From positions 20,781 to 84,780 of the forward strand of contig NZ_BONP01000017.1 in the NCBI RefSeq assembly GCF_016862775.1: a stretch of DNA of 64,000 bases. The letters run 5' to 3'. The DNA comes from Cellulomonas phragmiteti. Lineage in GTDB: Bacteria; Actinomycetota; Actinomycetes; Actinomycetales; Cellulomonadaceae. The translations under genes were made by a program, and so were the position numbers. How positions within the stretch are numbered: the first letter of the stretch is position 1; each line of letters opens with the position of its first letter. A model generated the notes under the pieces. It was given only the letters and a program-made list of their open reading frames with translations, had not been told where the DNA came from and made no database searches. This document shows positions 42,033-50,168 of this stretch, in pieces.

Positions 42033-42764
42033 ATGACCCGGCTCGACGGACGCGTAGCCCTCGTCTCCGGCGGCGCCCGCGGCCTCGGCGCCGCGTACGT
42101 GCGCGCCCTGCACGGCTGCGGCGCGAGCGTGGTGATCGCGGACCTGCTCGACGACGAGGGAGCGGCGCTCGCGGACGAGCTGGGGGAGCGCGCGCTGTTC
42201 GTGCACCTCGACGTGACGTCGGAGGAGAGCTGGGCGGACGCGGTGGCGGCCGCGGTCGGGCTCGGCGGGGTGGACGTGCTGGTCAACAACGCCGGGATCG
42301 CGAACGCCGGCCGGATCGAGCGGTACGGCCGGGAGCAGTGGGACGCCGTGATCGCGGTCAACCTCACCGGGACCTACCTCGGTGTGCGCGCGGTCGTGCC
42401 CGTCATGAAGGCGGCCCGACGCGGGTCGATCATCAACATCTCGTCGGTCGAGGGGATGCGCGGCGACGCGGCCCTGCACGGGTACGTCGCGTCGAAGTTC
42501 GGGGTGCGCGGGCTCACCAAGTCCCTCGCGGTCGAGCTCGGCGCCGACGGCATCCGCGTCAACTCGGTGCACCCCGGCTTCGTCCTGACGCCGATGACCC
42601 AGGGGCTCGACGTGACGCGCCAGCGCATCCCGCTCGGGCGGCCCGCGGTGCCGGACGACGTCGTGGGCGCCGTGCTGTTCCTCGCGGGGGACGGGTCCGC
42701 GTACGTGACGGGCACCGAGCTCGTGGTCGACGGCGGCATGATCGCGGGCGTCCCGCACGCGTGA
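42033..42764 (+). CDS. SDR-family oxidoreductase (hydroxysteroid/hydroxyacyl dehydrogenase-like)
   Basis: 243 residues. GGARGLGAA cofactor motif, NNAGIANAG, catalytic ISSVEG Ser, Tyr-x3-Lys in GYVASKFGVRG, and DGG at the end. Closest in style to 3-alpha/20-beta-hydroxysteroid dehydrogenases (Asp37-type NAD preference suggested by VIADLLDDEG). Starts 11 bases after the quinone oxidoreductase and ends the operon, before a long hairpin. Confidence 0.9.
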   Translation: MTRLDGRVALVSGGARGLGAAYVRALHGCGASVVIADLLDDEGAALADELGERALFVHLDVTSEESWADAVAAAVGLGGVDVLVNNAGIANAGRIERYGREQWDAVIAVNLTGTYLGVRAVVPVMKAARRGSIINISSVEGMRGDAALHGYVASKFGVRGLTKSLAVELGADGIRVNSVHPGFVLTPMTQGLDVTRQRIPLGRPAVPDDVVGAVLFLAGDGSAYVTGTELVVDGGMIAGVPHA

Positions 42765-42848
42765 GGACGACGCCGGGACCGGCGTCTGCGCTCTCGGGAC
42801 GTAGGCCGGACCGACCCGGGCCGAGCGTGATGTGCCACAGAGCCGAGG

Positions 42849-42909
42849 GTGACTGGATTGCTCTCTCGCGCCCTCGTCACCCAGGGGCGTGAGAGAGCAA
42901 TCCAGTCAC
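42849..42909. terminator. 61-bp palindrome, probable terminator of the SDR operon
   Basis: GTGACTGGATTGCTCTCTC and its exact complement (19 pairs) around a 23-base centre that itself forms CGCCC/GGGCG. Lies 85 bases after the operon's last stop and 21 bases before an operator. Its outer GTGA…TCAC ends recall the palindromes at 5825, 6918 and 9008, but the rest differs. Confidence 0.7.
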
Positions 42910-42929
42910 GGGACTGCGTTCGCGGACAT

Positions 42930-42943
42930 ACCGTCTGGTCGGT
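42930..42943. promoter_or_regulatory. Shared TetR-type operator, site 2 (ABC importer operon)
   Basis: ACCGTCTGGTCGGT within ATACCG…CGGTTT, 43 bases before the first ABC gene. Differs from site 1 at one position. Confidence 0.65.
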
Positions 42944-42985
42944 TTCTCCTGTACTGTCGCAGCACGCCGACACGACGGAGTGCCG

Positions 42986-43729
42986 ATGCCAGAACGGGAA
43001 GCCCCCGCGGGCGCGGGTGCGATGCGACTGCAGGTCCGCGGACTGACCGTGCGCTTCGGCGGTCTCGCGGCACTCACCGACGTCGACCTCGACGTCGCCG
43101 AGAGCCAGGTCGTCGGCCTCATCGGGCCGAACGGCGCGGGCAAGACCACCGTGTTCAACGCCGTGAGCGGGCTCGTCCGCACCGCCGCCGGGACCATCAC
43201 CGTCGCGGGCCGCCCTGCACCCCGCGCACCCCAGGGGCTCGCCCGGGCCGGCGTCGCCCGCACGCTCCAGGGCCTCGGGCTGTTCCCCGGGCTCAGCGTC
43301 CGCGAGAACGTCGAGGTCGGCGTCCTGGGAGCCTCCGACCCCGCCGCCCGTGCGCTCGAGGCGCTCGACGACCTCGGCATCGCCGACCGCGCCGCACTGC
43401 CCGTCGGCGCACTGCCGTACCCCGAGCAGAAGAAGGTCGCCCTCGCCCGCGCGCTGGTCGCCGACCCCCGGCTCCTGCTGCTCGACGAGCCGGCGGGCGG
43501 CCTCGGCGCCGCCGACATCGCCGAGCTCGACGCCGTCGTGCGGCGGGTCGCCGCGACCGGGTGCGCGGTCCTGCTCGTCGAGCACCACGTCGACTTCGTC
43601 ATGAGCCTGTGCGACCGGGTCGTCGTCCTCGACTTCGGGCGGGTCATCGCCGACGGCACGCCCGACGCCGTCCGCCGCGACCCCGCCGTCACCGCCGCCT
43701 ATCTGGGGATCGAGGTGACCGCCTCGTGA
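42986..43729 (+). CDS. livG: ABC transporter ATP-binding protein, LivG type
   Basis: 247 residues. Walker A GPNGAGKTT near residue 40, Q-loop region VARTLQGLGLFPGLSV, signature region LPYPEQKKVALARAL in place of LSGGQ as is common in LivG proteins, Walker B LLLLDEPAGGL, switch His in LLVEHHVDFV. One of two ATPases of a branched-chain-amino-acid-type importer. ATG 42986 follows GGAG; a GTG six bases earlier is possible. Stop overlaps the next start (GTGA). Confidence 0.9.
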   Translation: MPEREAPAGAGAMRLQVRGLTVRFGGLAALTDVDLDVAESQVVGLIGPNGAGKTTVFNAVSGLVRTAAGTITVAGRPAPRAPQGLARAGVARTLQGLGLFPGLSVRENVEVGVLGASDPAARALEALDDLGIADRAALPVGALPYPEQKKVALARALVADPRLLLLDEPAGGLGAADIAELDAVVRRVAATGCAVLLVEHHVDFVMSLCDRVVVLDFGRVIADGTPDAVRRDPAVTAAYLGIEVTAS

Positions 43730-44442
43730 GCGCGGCCCTGAGCGTGCGGGAGCTCGTCGTCGGGTACGGCGGCGCACCCGTCCTGCGCGGCGTCTCGTTC
43801 GACGTCGACGAGGGCACCGTCGTCGCGCTCGTCGGCGGCAACGGCGCCGGCAAGACCACGCTGCTGCGGACGGTGTCCGGGCTGCTCACGCCGTCGGCCG
43901 GCAGCGTGCACCTCGACGGGGAGGACCTCGCGCGCGTCGGCGTCGAGGACCGCGTGCGCCGCGGGCTCGCCCAGGTACCCGAGGGGCGCGGCGTCATCAC
44001 CGAGCTCACCGTCGAGGAGAACCTGCGGCTCGGCGGGCTGTGGCGCCGCGACCCCGCCGACCTGCGCGCCGCGCTCGCCGAGATGTACGCGCTCTTCGAG
44101 CCCCTCGAGCGACGCCGCACGACCCTGGGCCACCAGCTCTCCGGCGGCGAGCGACAGATGCTCGCGATCGCCCGCGCACTCGTCGCGCGGCCGCGCGTGC
44201 TCCTGCTCGACGAGCCGTCGCTCGGCCTCGCACCCCTCGTCGTCGCCCAGATCATGCGCGTGCTGCGCGAGCTCTGCGACCGCACCGGGCTCACCGTCCT
44301 GCTCGCCGAGCAGAACGTCGCCGGGGCGCTGTCCGTCGCCGACCACGGGCTCGTGCTCGCGCTCGGCGAGGTCGTCGCGTCACGGCCCGCGGCCGAGCTC
44401 GCCGGCGACGAGGCCCTGCGACACGCCTACCTGGGGTTCTGA
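43726..44442 (+). CDS. livF: ABC transporter ATP-binding protein, LivF type
   Basis: 238 residues. Walker A GGNGAGKTT, LAQVPEGRGVITELTVEENL as the LivF-specific segment, signature LSGGERQM, Walker B LLLDEPSLGL and switch LLAEQNV. Partner of LivG. Starts by GTGA overlap and its TGA shares a base with the livH ATG. Confidence 0.92.
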   Translation: MSAALSVRELVVGYGGAPVLRGVSFDVDEGTVVALVGGNGAGKTTLLRTVSGLLTPSAGSVHLDGEDLARVGVEDRVRRGLAQVPEGRGVITELTVEENLRLGGLWRRDPADLRAALAEMYALFEPLERRRTTLGHQLSGGERQMLAIARALVARPRVLLLDEPSLGLAPLVVAQIMRVLRELCDRTGLTVLLAEQNVAGALSVADHGLVLALGEVVASRPAAELAGDEALRHAYLGF

Positions 44443-45320
44443 TGGACCGGTTCGTGTTCCTCCTCGGCACCGGGCTGGCCCGGGGCACGCTGTTCGCGCT
44501 GTTCGCGCTCGCCCTCGTGCTCATCTGGCGCTCCACCCGGATCGTCAACTTCGCCGCCGGTGCCATGGCGATCGTCGGCGTGTACGTCGGTGTCGCCGTC
44601 ACCGGGCTGACCGGCAGCTACTGGCTCGGCCTGCTCGCGACCGTGCTGGCCGGTGGCCTCGTCGGCCTCGTCGTCGAGCGGGGGCTGCTGCGGTTCGCGT
44701 CGGCACGCTCGCCGCTGTCCGGGGTCATCCTGGCGATCGGGCTCGTGATCGTGCTGCAGTCGCTGCTCGGCATCGCGTTCGGCCAGCAACACACGCCCGT
44801 CCGGGCGCCCTTCGACGACCGGCCCGTCCAGGTCGGCGGCGTCCCGCTGCTCTCGCCGTACGACGTGTTCGTCGTCGTCGTCGCCCTCGGGCTCATGGCG
44901 GCACTGCGGCTGCTGTTCGTGCGGACGACGCTCGGCCTGCAGCTGCGCGCCGCGGCGTTCGAGCCCGAGGTGTCGCGGCTGCTCGGCGTCCGCGTCGCCC
45001 GGATGCGGACGGTCGGCTGGGTGCTCGCCGCGGCCGCCGCGTCGCTCGCCGCGATGCTCGCGGTGCCCAAGGAGCTCGGCCTCAACCCGCACGCCGCCGA
45101 CATGCTGTTCGTCTACGCGTTCACCGTCGCGGTCGTCGGCGGGCTCGACTCACCGGGCGGTGCGCTGCTCGGGGGCCTCACCGTGGGCGTCGTCATGAGC
45201 CTGGTCACCGGCTACCTCGGGGCGACCCTGACGCCCGTCGCGGTGCTCGCGCTGCTCGTCGTCGTGCTGCTCGTGCGACCGTCCGGACTGTTCGCCGCGG
45301 CCGAGGCGAGGCGGGCATGA
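44442..45320 (+). CDS. livH: ABC transporter permease, LivH type
   Basis: 292 residues with about eight membrane helices. Family features: LARGTLFALFALALVLIWRSTRIVNFA (in the LivH start the sequence reads IVNFAAGAMA), and the coupling loop EPEVSRLLGVRVARMR, where the ABC subunits dock. The C-terminal half carries VGGLDSPGGALLGGLTVG. Transfers the substrate with LivM across the membrane. Confidence 0.92.
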   Translation: MDRFVFLLGTGLARGTLFALFALALVLIWRSTRIVNFAAGAMAIVGVYVGVAVTGLTGSYWLGLLATVLAGGLVGLVVERGLLRFASARSPLSGVILAIGLVIVLQSLLGIAFGQQHTPVRAPFDDRPVQVGGVPLLSPYDVFVVVVALGLMAALRLLFVRTTLGLQLRAAAFEPEVSRLLGVRVARMRTVGWVLAAAAASLAAMLAVPKELGLNPHAADMLFVYAFTVAVVGGLDSPGGALLGGLTVGVVMSLVTGYLGATLTPVAVLALLVVVLLVRPSGLFAAAEARRA

Positions 45321-46417
45321 GCGCGCGTCGCACGCTGCTGCTCGGGCTCGGCGGGCTGATCCTCGCGATCGGCCTGACGTTCCTGCTCGACCCGTACCGC
45401 AACTACCAGCTCGCGCTCGTCGCGGCCTACCTGTGCGCGACCGCCGGGCTGACCGTCCTCGTCGGGCTCAGCGGGCAGCTCTCGCTCGGGCACGCCGCGC
45501 TCATGGCGGCGGGCGGCTACGGGTTCGCGCTGACGTCGCAGGCGCTGACCTCGGCCGGCGTCGGTGGCCTCCCGCGGTTCCTCGCGGCGACGGTCGCCGC
45601 GGCGGTCGTCGCCGGGGTCCTCGGGCTGCTGCTCGGGCTCGCGGGCGCGCGCCTGCACGGCCCGTACCTGGCCGGGCTCACGCTCACGCTCGTCGTCGCG
45701 GTGCCCGCGGTGGCCGCGAGCGTCGGAGCGCTCCAGGGCGACCGCGGCGTGCAGATGCAGTTCGAGGGCGTCCCGGGCCCGCTCCGGGCGCTCATCGCCC
45801 TCGAGCAGTGGCAGGCGTGGGTCGCGCTGGCCGTCGCCGCCGTCGCCGTGACCGGGCTCGCCCTGGTGCGCGACGGGCGCACCGGGCTGCGCATGCGCGC
45901 GGTGCGGGACGACGAGGTCGCCGCGGCGCTCGCCGGGATCGCACCCGCCCGCGTGAAGGTGCTCGCGTTCGTCGTCAGCTCGGTGACCGCCGGGCTCGGC
46001 GGCGCGGTCCTCACGTTCGTCACGCAGTCCGTCTCGCCCGGGGCCTACACCGTGTCGCTCTCGCTGCTGCTGCTCGTCGCGGTCGTGGTCGGCGGGCTCG
46101 GCAGCCTGCTCGGGGCCGCGCTCGGCGCGGTGCTCCTGGTGCTGCTGCCGTGGCTCGTCGGCACCGTGACCGACATGCTGCCGCTCCCGTCGCAGGTCAC
46201 GCAGCGGATCGACGGCACGCTGCCGCTGCTGGTGTTCGGCCTCCTGCTCATCGTCCTGGTCGCCTGCGCGCCGGGTGGGCTGGCCGGCGCGCTCACCGCC
46301 GCCCGCGCCCGTCGGCGGGCCCGCCGGCGCCTCACGGCCCCTGCGCCCACCACTGCTCCGCCCAGCCCCACCGCCCCCGCACCCCGAGAATCCGCCCGCA
46401 CACCGACCGAGGGATGA
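45317..46417 (+). CDS. livM: ABC transporter permease, LivM type
   Basis: 366 residues, about ten helices. LSGQLSLGHAALMAAGGYGFAL is the LivM signature, with the coupling loop RMRAVRDDEVAAALAGIAPARVK and VVGGLGSLLGAALGAVLL. A long basic/Pro-rich tail (after about residue 320) follows. ATGA overlaps link it to livH and to the binding-protein gene. Confidence 0.92.
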   Translation: MSARRTLLLGLGGLILAIGLTFLLDPYRNYQLALVAAYLCATAGLTVLVGLSGQLSLGHAALMAAGGYGFALTSQALTSAGVGGLPRFLAATVAAAVVAGVLGLLLGLAGARLHGPYLAGLTLTLVVAVPAVAASVGALQGDRGVQMQFEGVPGPLRALIALEQWQAWVALAVAAVAVTGLALVRDGRTGLRMRAVRDDEVAAALAGIAPARVKVLAFVVSSVTAGLGGAVLTFVTQSVSPGAYTVSLSLLLLVAVVVGGLGSLLGAALGAVLLVLLPWLVGTVTDMLPLPSQVTQRIDGTLPLLVFGLLLIVLVACAPGGLAGALTAARARRRARRRLTAPAPTTAPPSPTAPAPRESARTPTEG

Positions 46418-47706
46418 CGACGATGTCACTGCTCCGCACCCCGCCCACGCGCCGCCACGCGCGGCGCACCGCCGGCACGTTCGTCGCCCTCGCGACGATC
46501 GTGGCGCTCACCGCCTGCTCGACGCCCGCCGCGTCGCCCGGCGTCGACGAGGACACCGTCACGATCGGCACGCACACCCCGCTCACGGGACCGGCGGCCG
46601 CGGGCTACTCGTCGATCTCCGCGGCCGCGTCCGCGTACTTCGACTACCTCAACGACAACGGCGGGATCCACGGCCGCAGCATCGAGTACGTCGTCAAGGA
46701 CGACGCGTACAACCCGGCGACCACGCAGACGGTCGTGCGCGAGCTGGTCCAGGAGCACCAGGTGCTCGCGGTCGTCAACGGCCTGGGCACCCCCACCCAC
46801 TCCGCGGTGCTCGACTACCTCAACGAGAACGGGGTGCCCGACCTGTTCGTCGCGTCGGGCAGCCCCAGCTGGGACCAGCCCGAGACCTACCCGTGGACGT
46901 TCGCCTTCAACGCGGACTACATCACCGAGGGCAAGGTGCTCGCCCACCACGCCCAGCAGACGCACGGCGACGACGCCGTGTACTGCGTGCTCGGCCAGGA
47001 CGACGACTTCGGCATCGACTTCGCCGCCGGCCTGACGACGGTGCTCGACGAGCTCGCGAGCACCCAGACGTACGCGGTGTCCAACCAGGACGTGACCGCG
47101 CAGATCGGCGCGATGCAGGCCGCCGGGTGCACCGTGAACTTCCTCGCGACCGTCAACGGCTTCACGGCGCTCGCGCTCGGCACCGCCGCGAAGATGGGCT
47201 ACCGCGCGCAGTGGCTGACGTCGTCGTCGGGCGGCGACTACCCGACGCTGCTCGGCTACCTCGGCGAGGAGAACGGGCCCGCGCTGCTCGAGGGCCTCGT
47301 CAGCACCAACTACCTGCCGTTCAGCGACGACGACCCGTGGGTCGAGCTGTTCCGCAGGGTGAACGACGAGTACAACGGCGGCGCGCCGTTCACGGGGAAC
47401 ACCATCTTCGGGATGTCGGTGGCGTACACGTTCGCCGAGGCGCTCGCGCGCGCGGGCGAGGACCCCACGCGCGAGAGCCTGGTCGAGGCGCTGAAGTCCG
47501 GTGACGTCGTCGGCAACGGGATCCTCCCGCTGGGGTTCGGTGCGGACAGCCACCGGGCGTTCGGCGGCGTCGGGATCACGACCGTCACCGGCGGCGTGCA
47601 GGACTACGTCGGCGAGGTGTGGACGACCGACAACGGCGACGGGGAGGTCGTCCCGTACGACGGCGAGGCAGTCGCGCTGGAGAACGAGGGGATCCCGCAG
47701 AGCTGA
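46414..47706 (+). CDS. ABC transporter substrate-binding lipoprotein (Leu/Ile/Val-binding type)
   Basis: 430 residues. A long basic N-region and a hydrophobic stretch end in the lipobox LTAC, so it is lipid-anchored outside. The mature part is a type I periplasmic-binding fold: VTIGTHTPLTGPAAAGY, then DDAYNPATTQTVVRELV and AALLEG-like later elements. The ligand is not clear; because the operon shares an operator with acyl-CoA genes, a carboxylic or fatty acid derivative is as likely as an amino acid. ATG 46414 overlaps the livM stop. Confidence 0.9.
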   Translation: MTTMSLLRTPPTRRHARRTAGTFVALATIVALTACSTPAASPGVDEDTVTIGTHTPLTGPAAAGYSSISAAASAYFDYLNDNGGIHGRSIEYVVKDDAYNPATTQTVVRELVQEHQVLAVVNGLGTPTHSAVLDYLNENGVPDLFVASGSPSWDQPETYPWTFAFNADYITEGKVLAHHAQQTHGDDAVYCVLGQDDDFGIDFAAGLTTVLDELASTQTYAVSNQDVTAQIGAMQAAGCTVNFLATVNGFTALALGTAAKMGYRAQWLTSSSGGDYPTLLGYLGEENGPALLEGLVSTNYLPFSDDDPWVELFRRVNDEYNGGAPFTGNTIFGMSVAYTFAEALARAGEDPTRESLVEALKSGDVVGNGILPLGFGADSHRAFGGVGITTVTGGVQDYVGEVWTTDNGDGEVVPYDGEAVALENEGIPQS

Positions 47707-47754
47707 GTGCCGGGCACCGGCGCCTCCGACGGTTGATACGCTAAATTTGCCACT

Positions 47755-47782
47755 GGATCTTCCGCTAGATCCTCCGTAGGAT
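47755..47782. promoter_or_regulatory. Likely operator of the toxin–antitoxin pair
   Basis: GGATC (47755), GATCC (47768) and GGAT (47779) form overlapping inverted and direct repeats in an AT-richer stretch that begins TTGATACGCTAAATTT (47733), 54 bases before the antitoxin start. Antitoxins of this type repress their own promoter at such sites. Confidence 0.5.
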
Positions 47783-47835
47783 GCTCGGGCAGACCTCCTA
47801 CCAGAGGGCTGCCCCACTCCGTCCGAGAGGCCACC

Positions 47836-48141
47836 ATGCGAACCGACACCCGAGACATCGTGAGTGTCACCGACGCCGCTCGTAACTTCAGCCGCTATGC
47901 GTCGGAGGCCGCCGAGGGTCGCAGCATTGTCATCATCCGCAACAACGAGCCCACCGCGGCGCTGGTGCCGCTCGAGAAGATGGATCGCCTGGACAAGATC
48001 GACGAGCTGGAGGAGGACCTGATGCTGTGGGGCATGGCTCTCGTCCGGACTCTGACGGACTCCGGCGAGCGCTACAGCCTCGACAGCATCGCTGCCGAGT
48101 TCGGCGTCGATCTCAGCGAGGACGATCCCGAGGCGGTCTGA
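47836..48141 (+). CDS. Phd/YefM-type antitoxin
   Basis: 101 residues. DIVSVTDAARNFSRYASEAAEGRSIVIIRNNEPTAALVPLEKM (in pieces) is the Phd/YefM DNA-binding fold, followed by an acidic, flexible C-terminus (ELEEDLMLWG to DLSEDDPEAV) that should wrap the toxin. It binds and neutralises the RelE-like toxin that starts 7 bases downstream and represses the operon. Confidence 0.88.
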   Translation: MRTDTRDIVSVTDAARNFSRYASEAAEGRSIVIIRNNEPTAALVPLEKMDRLDKIDELEEDLMLWGMALVRTLTDSGERYSLDSIAAEFGVDLSEDDPEAV

Positions 48142-48147
48142 GCAACA

Positions 48148-48516
48148 GTGGCCGACGTCGTCCTCACGAGCGAAGCGCGAGAAGACCTTCGGGACTTCGA
48201 CGGCGCGGCGCAGAAGGTCATCATCAAGGCTCTGAAGAAGCTCGAGGACTCTCCCGAGCAGCGTGGCGCGCCGCTCGGGAGCCGACAGAGCGGCAACCTG
48301 ACGACCTTCCGCAAGCTCGTTGTGGGCGACCGCGACTACCGGATCGTGTACCGCGTGGAGACGGACGGCACCGTGTGCGTGGTGTGGGTCATCGGTCGCC
48401 GGGTCGACGAAGAGTGCTACCAGCTGGCGATGGCCCGCTTGAAGCTGCACGGCGGTACTGACGTCGCTCCGGGCATGCAAGCTGCTCTGACCTCGCTATG
48501 GAGCAGGCGCCGGTAG
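48148..48516 (+). CDS. RelE/ParE-superfamily toxin
   Basis: 122 residues from GTG 48148. RelE fold: VVLTSEAREDLRDFDGAAQKVIIKALKKLEDSP, then LTTFRKLVVGDRDYRIVYRV and VCVVWVIGRRVDEECYQLAMARL. The RDYRIVYRV and later Arg residues are the usual mRNA-cutting surface of RelE-type toxins. The C-terminal 25 residues extend beyond the usual fold. Pairs with the antitoxin just upstream. Confidence 0.88.
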   Translation: MADVVLTSEAREDLRDFDGAAQKVIIKALKKLEDSPEQRGAPLGSRQSGNLTTFRKLVVGDRDYRIVYRVETDGTVCVVWVIGRRVDEECYQLAMARLKLHGGTDVAPGMQAALTSLWSRRR

Positions 48517-48551
48517 TCGACACCGGAACCCAGGCGGGCGCATCCCCGCTG

Positions 48552-50168
48552 TCAGCGCGCCACCGCCTCCCCGACCGGCGCCGAGTACTGCTCGACGAGC
48601 TCCCGCTTGAGCACCTTGCCCGACCCGCCCAGCGGCAGCGTCCCGACGAGGTGCACGACGCGCGGGTACTTGTAGGCGGCGATCCGCTCGCGCGTGAAGT
48701 CGACGATCTCCTGGGCGGTCGCGGTGCGGCCGGGCATGAGCACGACGGCGGCGTGGACCTCCTGCCCGTGGGCCTCGTCCGCGACGCCGAACACCGCGGC
48801 CTGCGCGACGGCGGGGTGGCGGACCATCGCGTCCTCGACCTCGCTGGGGTACACGTTGTAGCCGTTGCGGACGATCATGTCCTTCTTGCGGTCGACGACC
48901 GTGACGATCCCCTCGGCGTCGACGGTGCCGAGGTCGCCGGTGCGGAACCAGCCGTCGACCACGGCCTCAGCGGTCGCCTCGGGGTTGCCGAGGTAGCCCT
49001 TGAACAGGTTGTGCCCCCGCACCACGATCTCGCCGAGCTCGCCCGGGCCGAGCAGCTCGATCCGACCCTCGATGTCGCTGTCCGCGACCTCCACGTCGAC
49101 CCCCCACAGCGGCCGCCCGACCGTGCCCGGGCGGATGGGCTCGCCGACGTAGTTGAACGACACCGTCGGCGCGGTCTCCGTCAGGCCGTAGCCCTCGTGC
49201 ACGTCGGCGCCGAACTCGCGCGCGAACGCCTCGAGCAGCGCGACCGGCAGCGCGGCACCGCCGGACACCGCGTACTTCAGCGGCGGCCGGTCGGGCGTGC
49301 GCGCGACGGCCTGGACCATGCCGAGGAACATCGTCGGGACGGCGGTGAACACCGTCGCGCGGTGCTTGACCAGCAGCGCGAGCGCCTCGTCGGCGTCGAA
49401 CCGGGGCAGCAGCACGATCGCGGCGCCGCGCCGGAACGCGGTGTTGAGCACGGCGGACTGGCCGAACGTGTGGAAGAACGGCAGCCCGCCGAAGATGACG
49501 TCGTCGGCGTTGAGGTCCGTGGTGTCGAGCAGCGTGACGTGGACCTGCTCGACGAGGGCCAGGTGCGAGGCGACCGCGCCCTTGGGGCGGCCCGTCGTGC
49601 CGCTGGTGTACAGGACCGTGGCCGGCGCGAGCGGGTTGACCGACGCGTACGTGCGGATCGGCTCCGCGGCGTCGGCCTCGTCCTCCAGGCGCGGGGCCGG
49701 GACGGCGGCGACGTGCGTGTCCGGGACCAGCACCGTCACCGCGGGGACGCCGGCCGCGCCGGCTGCCGGCAGCGCCTCGCTGAGCATGGGGGCCGCGGCG
49801 ACGAGCAGCGTCGCGCCGCTGTCACGCAGCACGTACTCGATCTCCTGCGCCTTGAACAGTAGGTGCACGGGCACGACGACCGCGCCGAGCGACAGGACCG
49901 CGTAGTAGACGCGCGCGAAGTCGGGCACGTTCGGTACGAGCATCGCGATGCGGTCGCCCGGCCCGACGCCGCGGTCCCGCAGGGCGCCGGCGTACGCGCG
50001 CGTGCGGTCCCACAGCGGGCCGTACGTCAGCGCGGCGTCGCCGATGTGGAAGGCGACCCGGTCCGGGTGGCGGCGGGCGGTCTCGGCGAGGATCGCGGCG
50101 ACGGACAGCGTGCCGTGGCCGGGGCCGGTGAGGATCGGGTCGAGCGCGGGGGTGGTCTCGGTGCTCAT
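48552..50168 (-). CDS. Acyl-CoA ligase (AMP-forming)
   Basis: 538 residues, ANL superfamily. Motifs: LYTSGTTGRPKGAV (P-loop, A3), GYGLTETAP (A5), WFRTGDLG (A7), DRKKDMIVRNGYNVYPSEVE (A8) and the catalytic Lys in LPLGGSGKVLKREL (A10). It activates a fatty or aromatic acid to its CoA ester. Its ATG overlaps the stop of the acyl-CoA dehydrogenase gene, so the two act in sequence in a beta-oxidation-like pathway. Confidence 0.93.
   Translation of the reverse strand: MSTETTPALDPILTGPGHGTLSVAAILAETARRHPDRVAFHIGDAALTYGPLWDRTRAYAGALRDRGVGPGDRIAMLVPNVPDFARVYYAVLSLGAVVVPVHLLFKAQEIEYVLRDSGATLLVAAAPMLSEALPAAGAAGVPAVTVLVPDTHVAAVPAPRLEDEADAAEPIRTYASVNPLAPATVLYTSGTTGRPKGAVASHLALVEQVHVTLLDTTDLNADDVIFGGLPFFHTFGQSAVLNTAFRRGAAIVLLPRFDADEALALLVKHRATVFTAVPTMFLGMVQAVARTPDRPPLKYAVSGGAALPVALLEAFAREFGADVHEGYGLTETAPTVSFNYVGEPIRPGTVGRPLWGVDVEVADSDIEGRIELLGPGELGEIVVRGHNLFKGYLGNPEATAEAVVDGWFRTGDLGTVDAEGIVTVVDRKKDMIVRNGYNVYPSEVEDAMVRHPAVAQAAVFGVADEAHGQEVHAAVVLMPGRTATAQEIVDFTRERIAAYKYPRVVHLVGTLPLGGSGKVLKRELVEQYSAPVGEAVAR

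Noticed and set aside
46045..48480. Long reverse-strand frame over the binding-protein and toxin–antitoxin genes
   Set aside because: No motifs, and the forward genes are clear with coupled starts.
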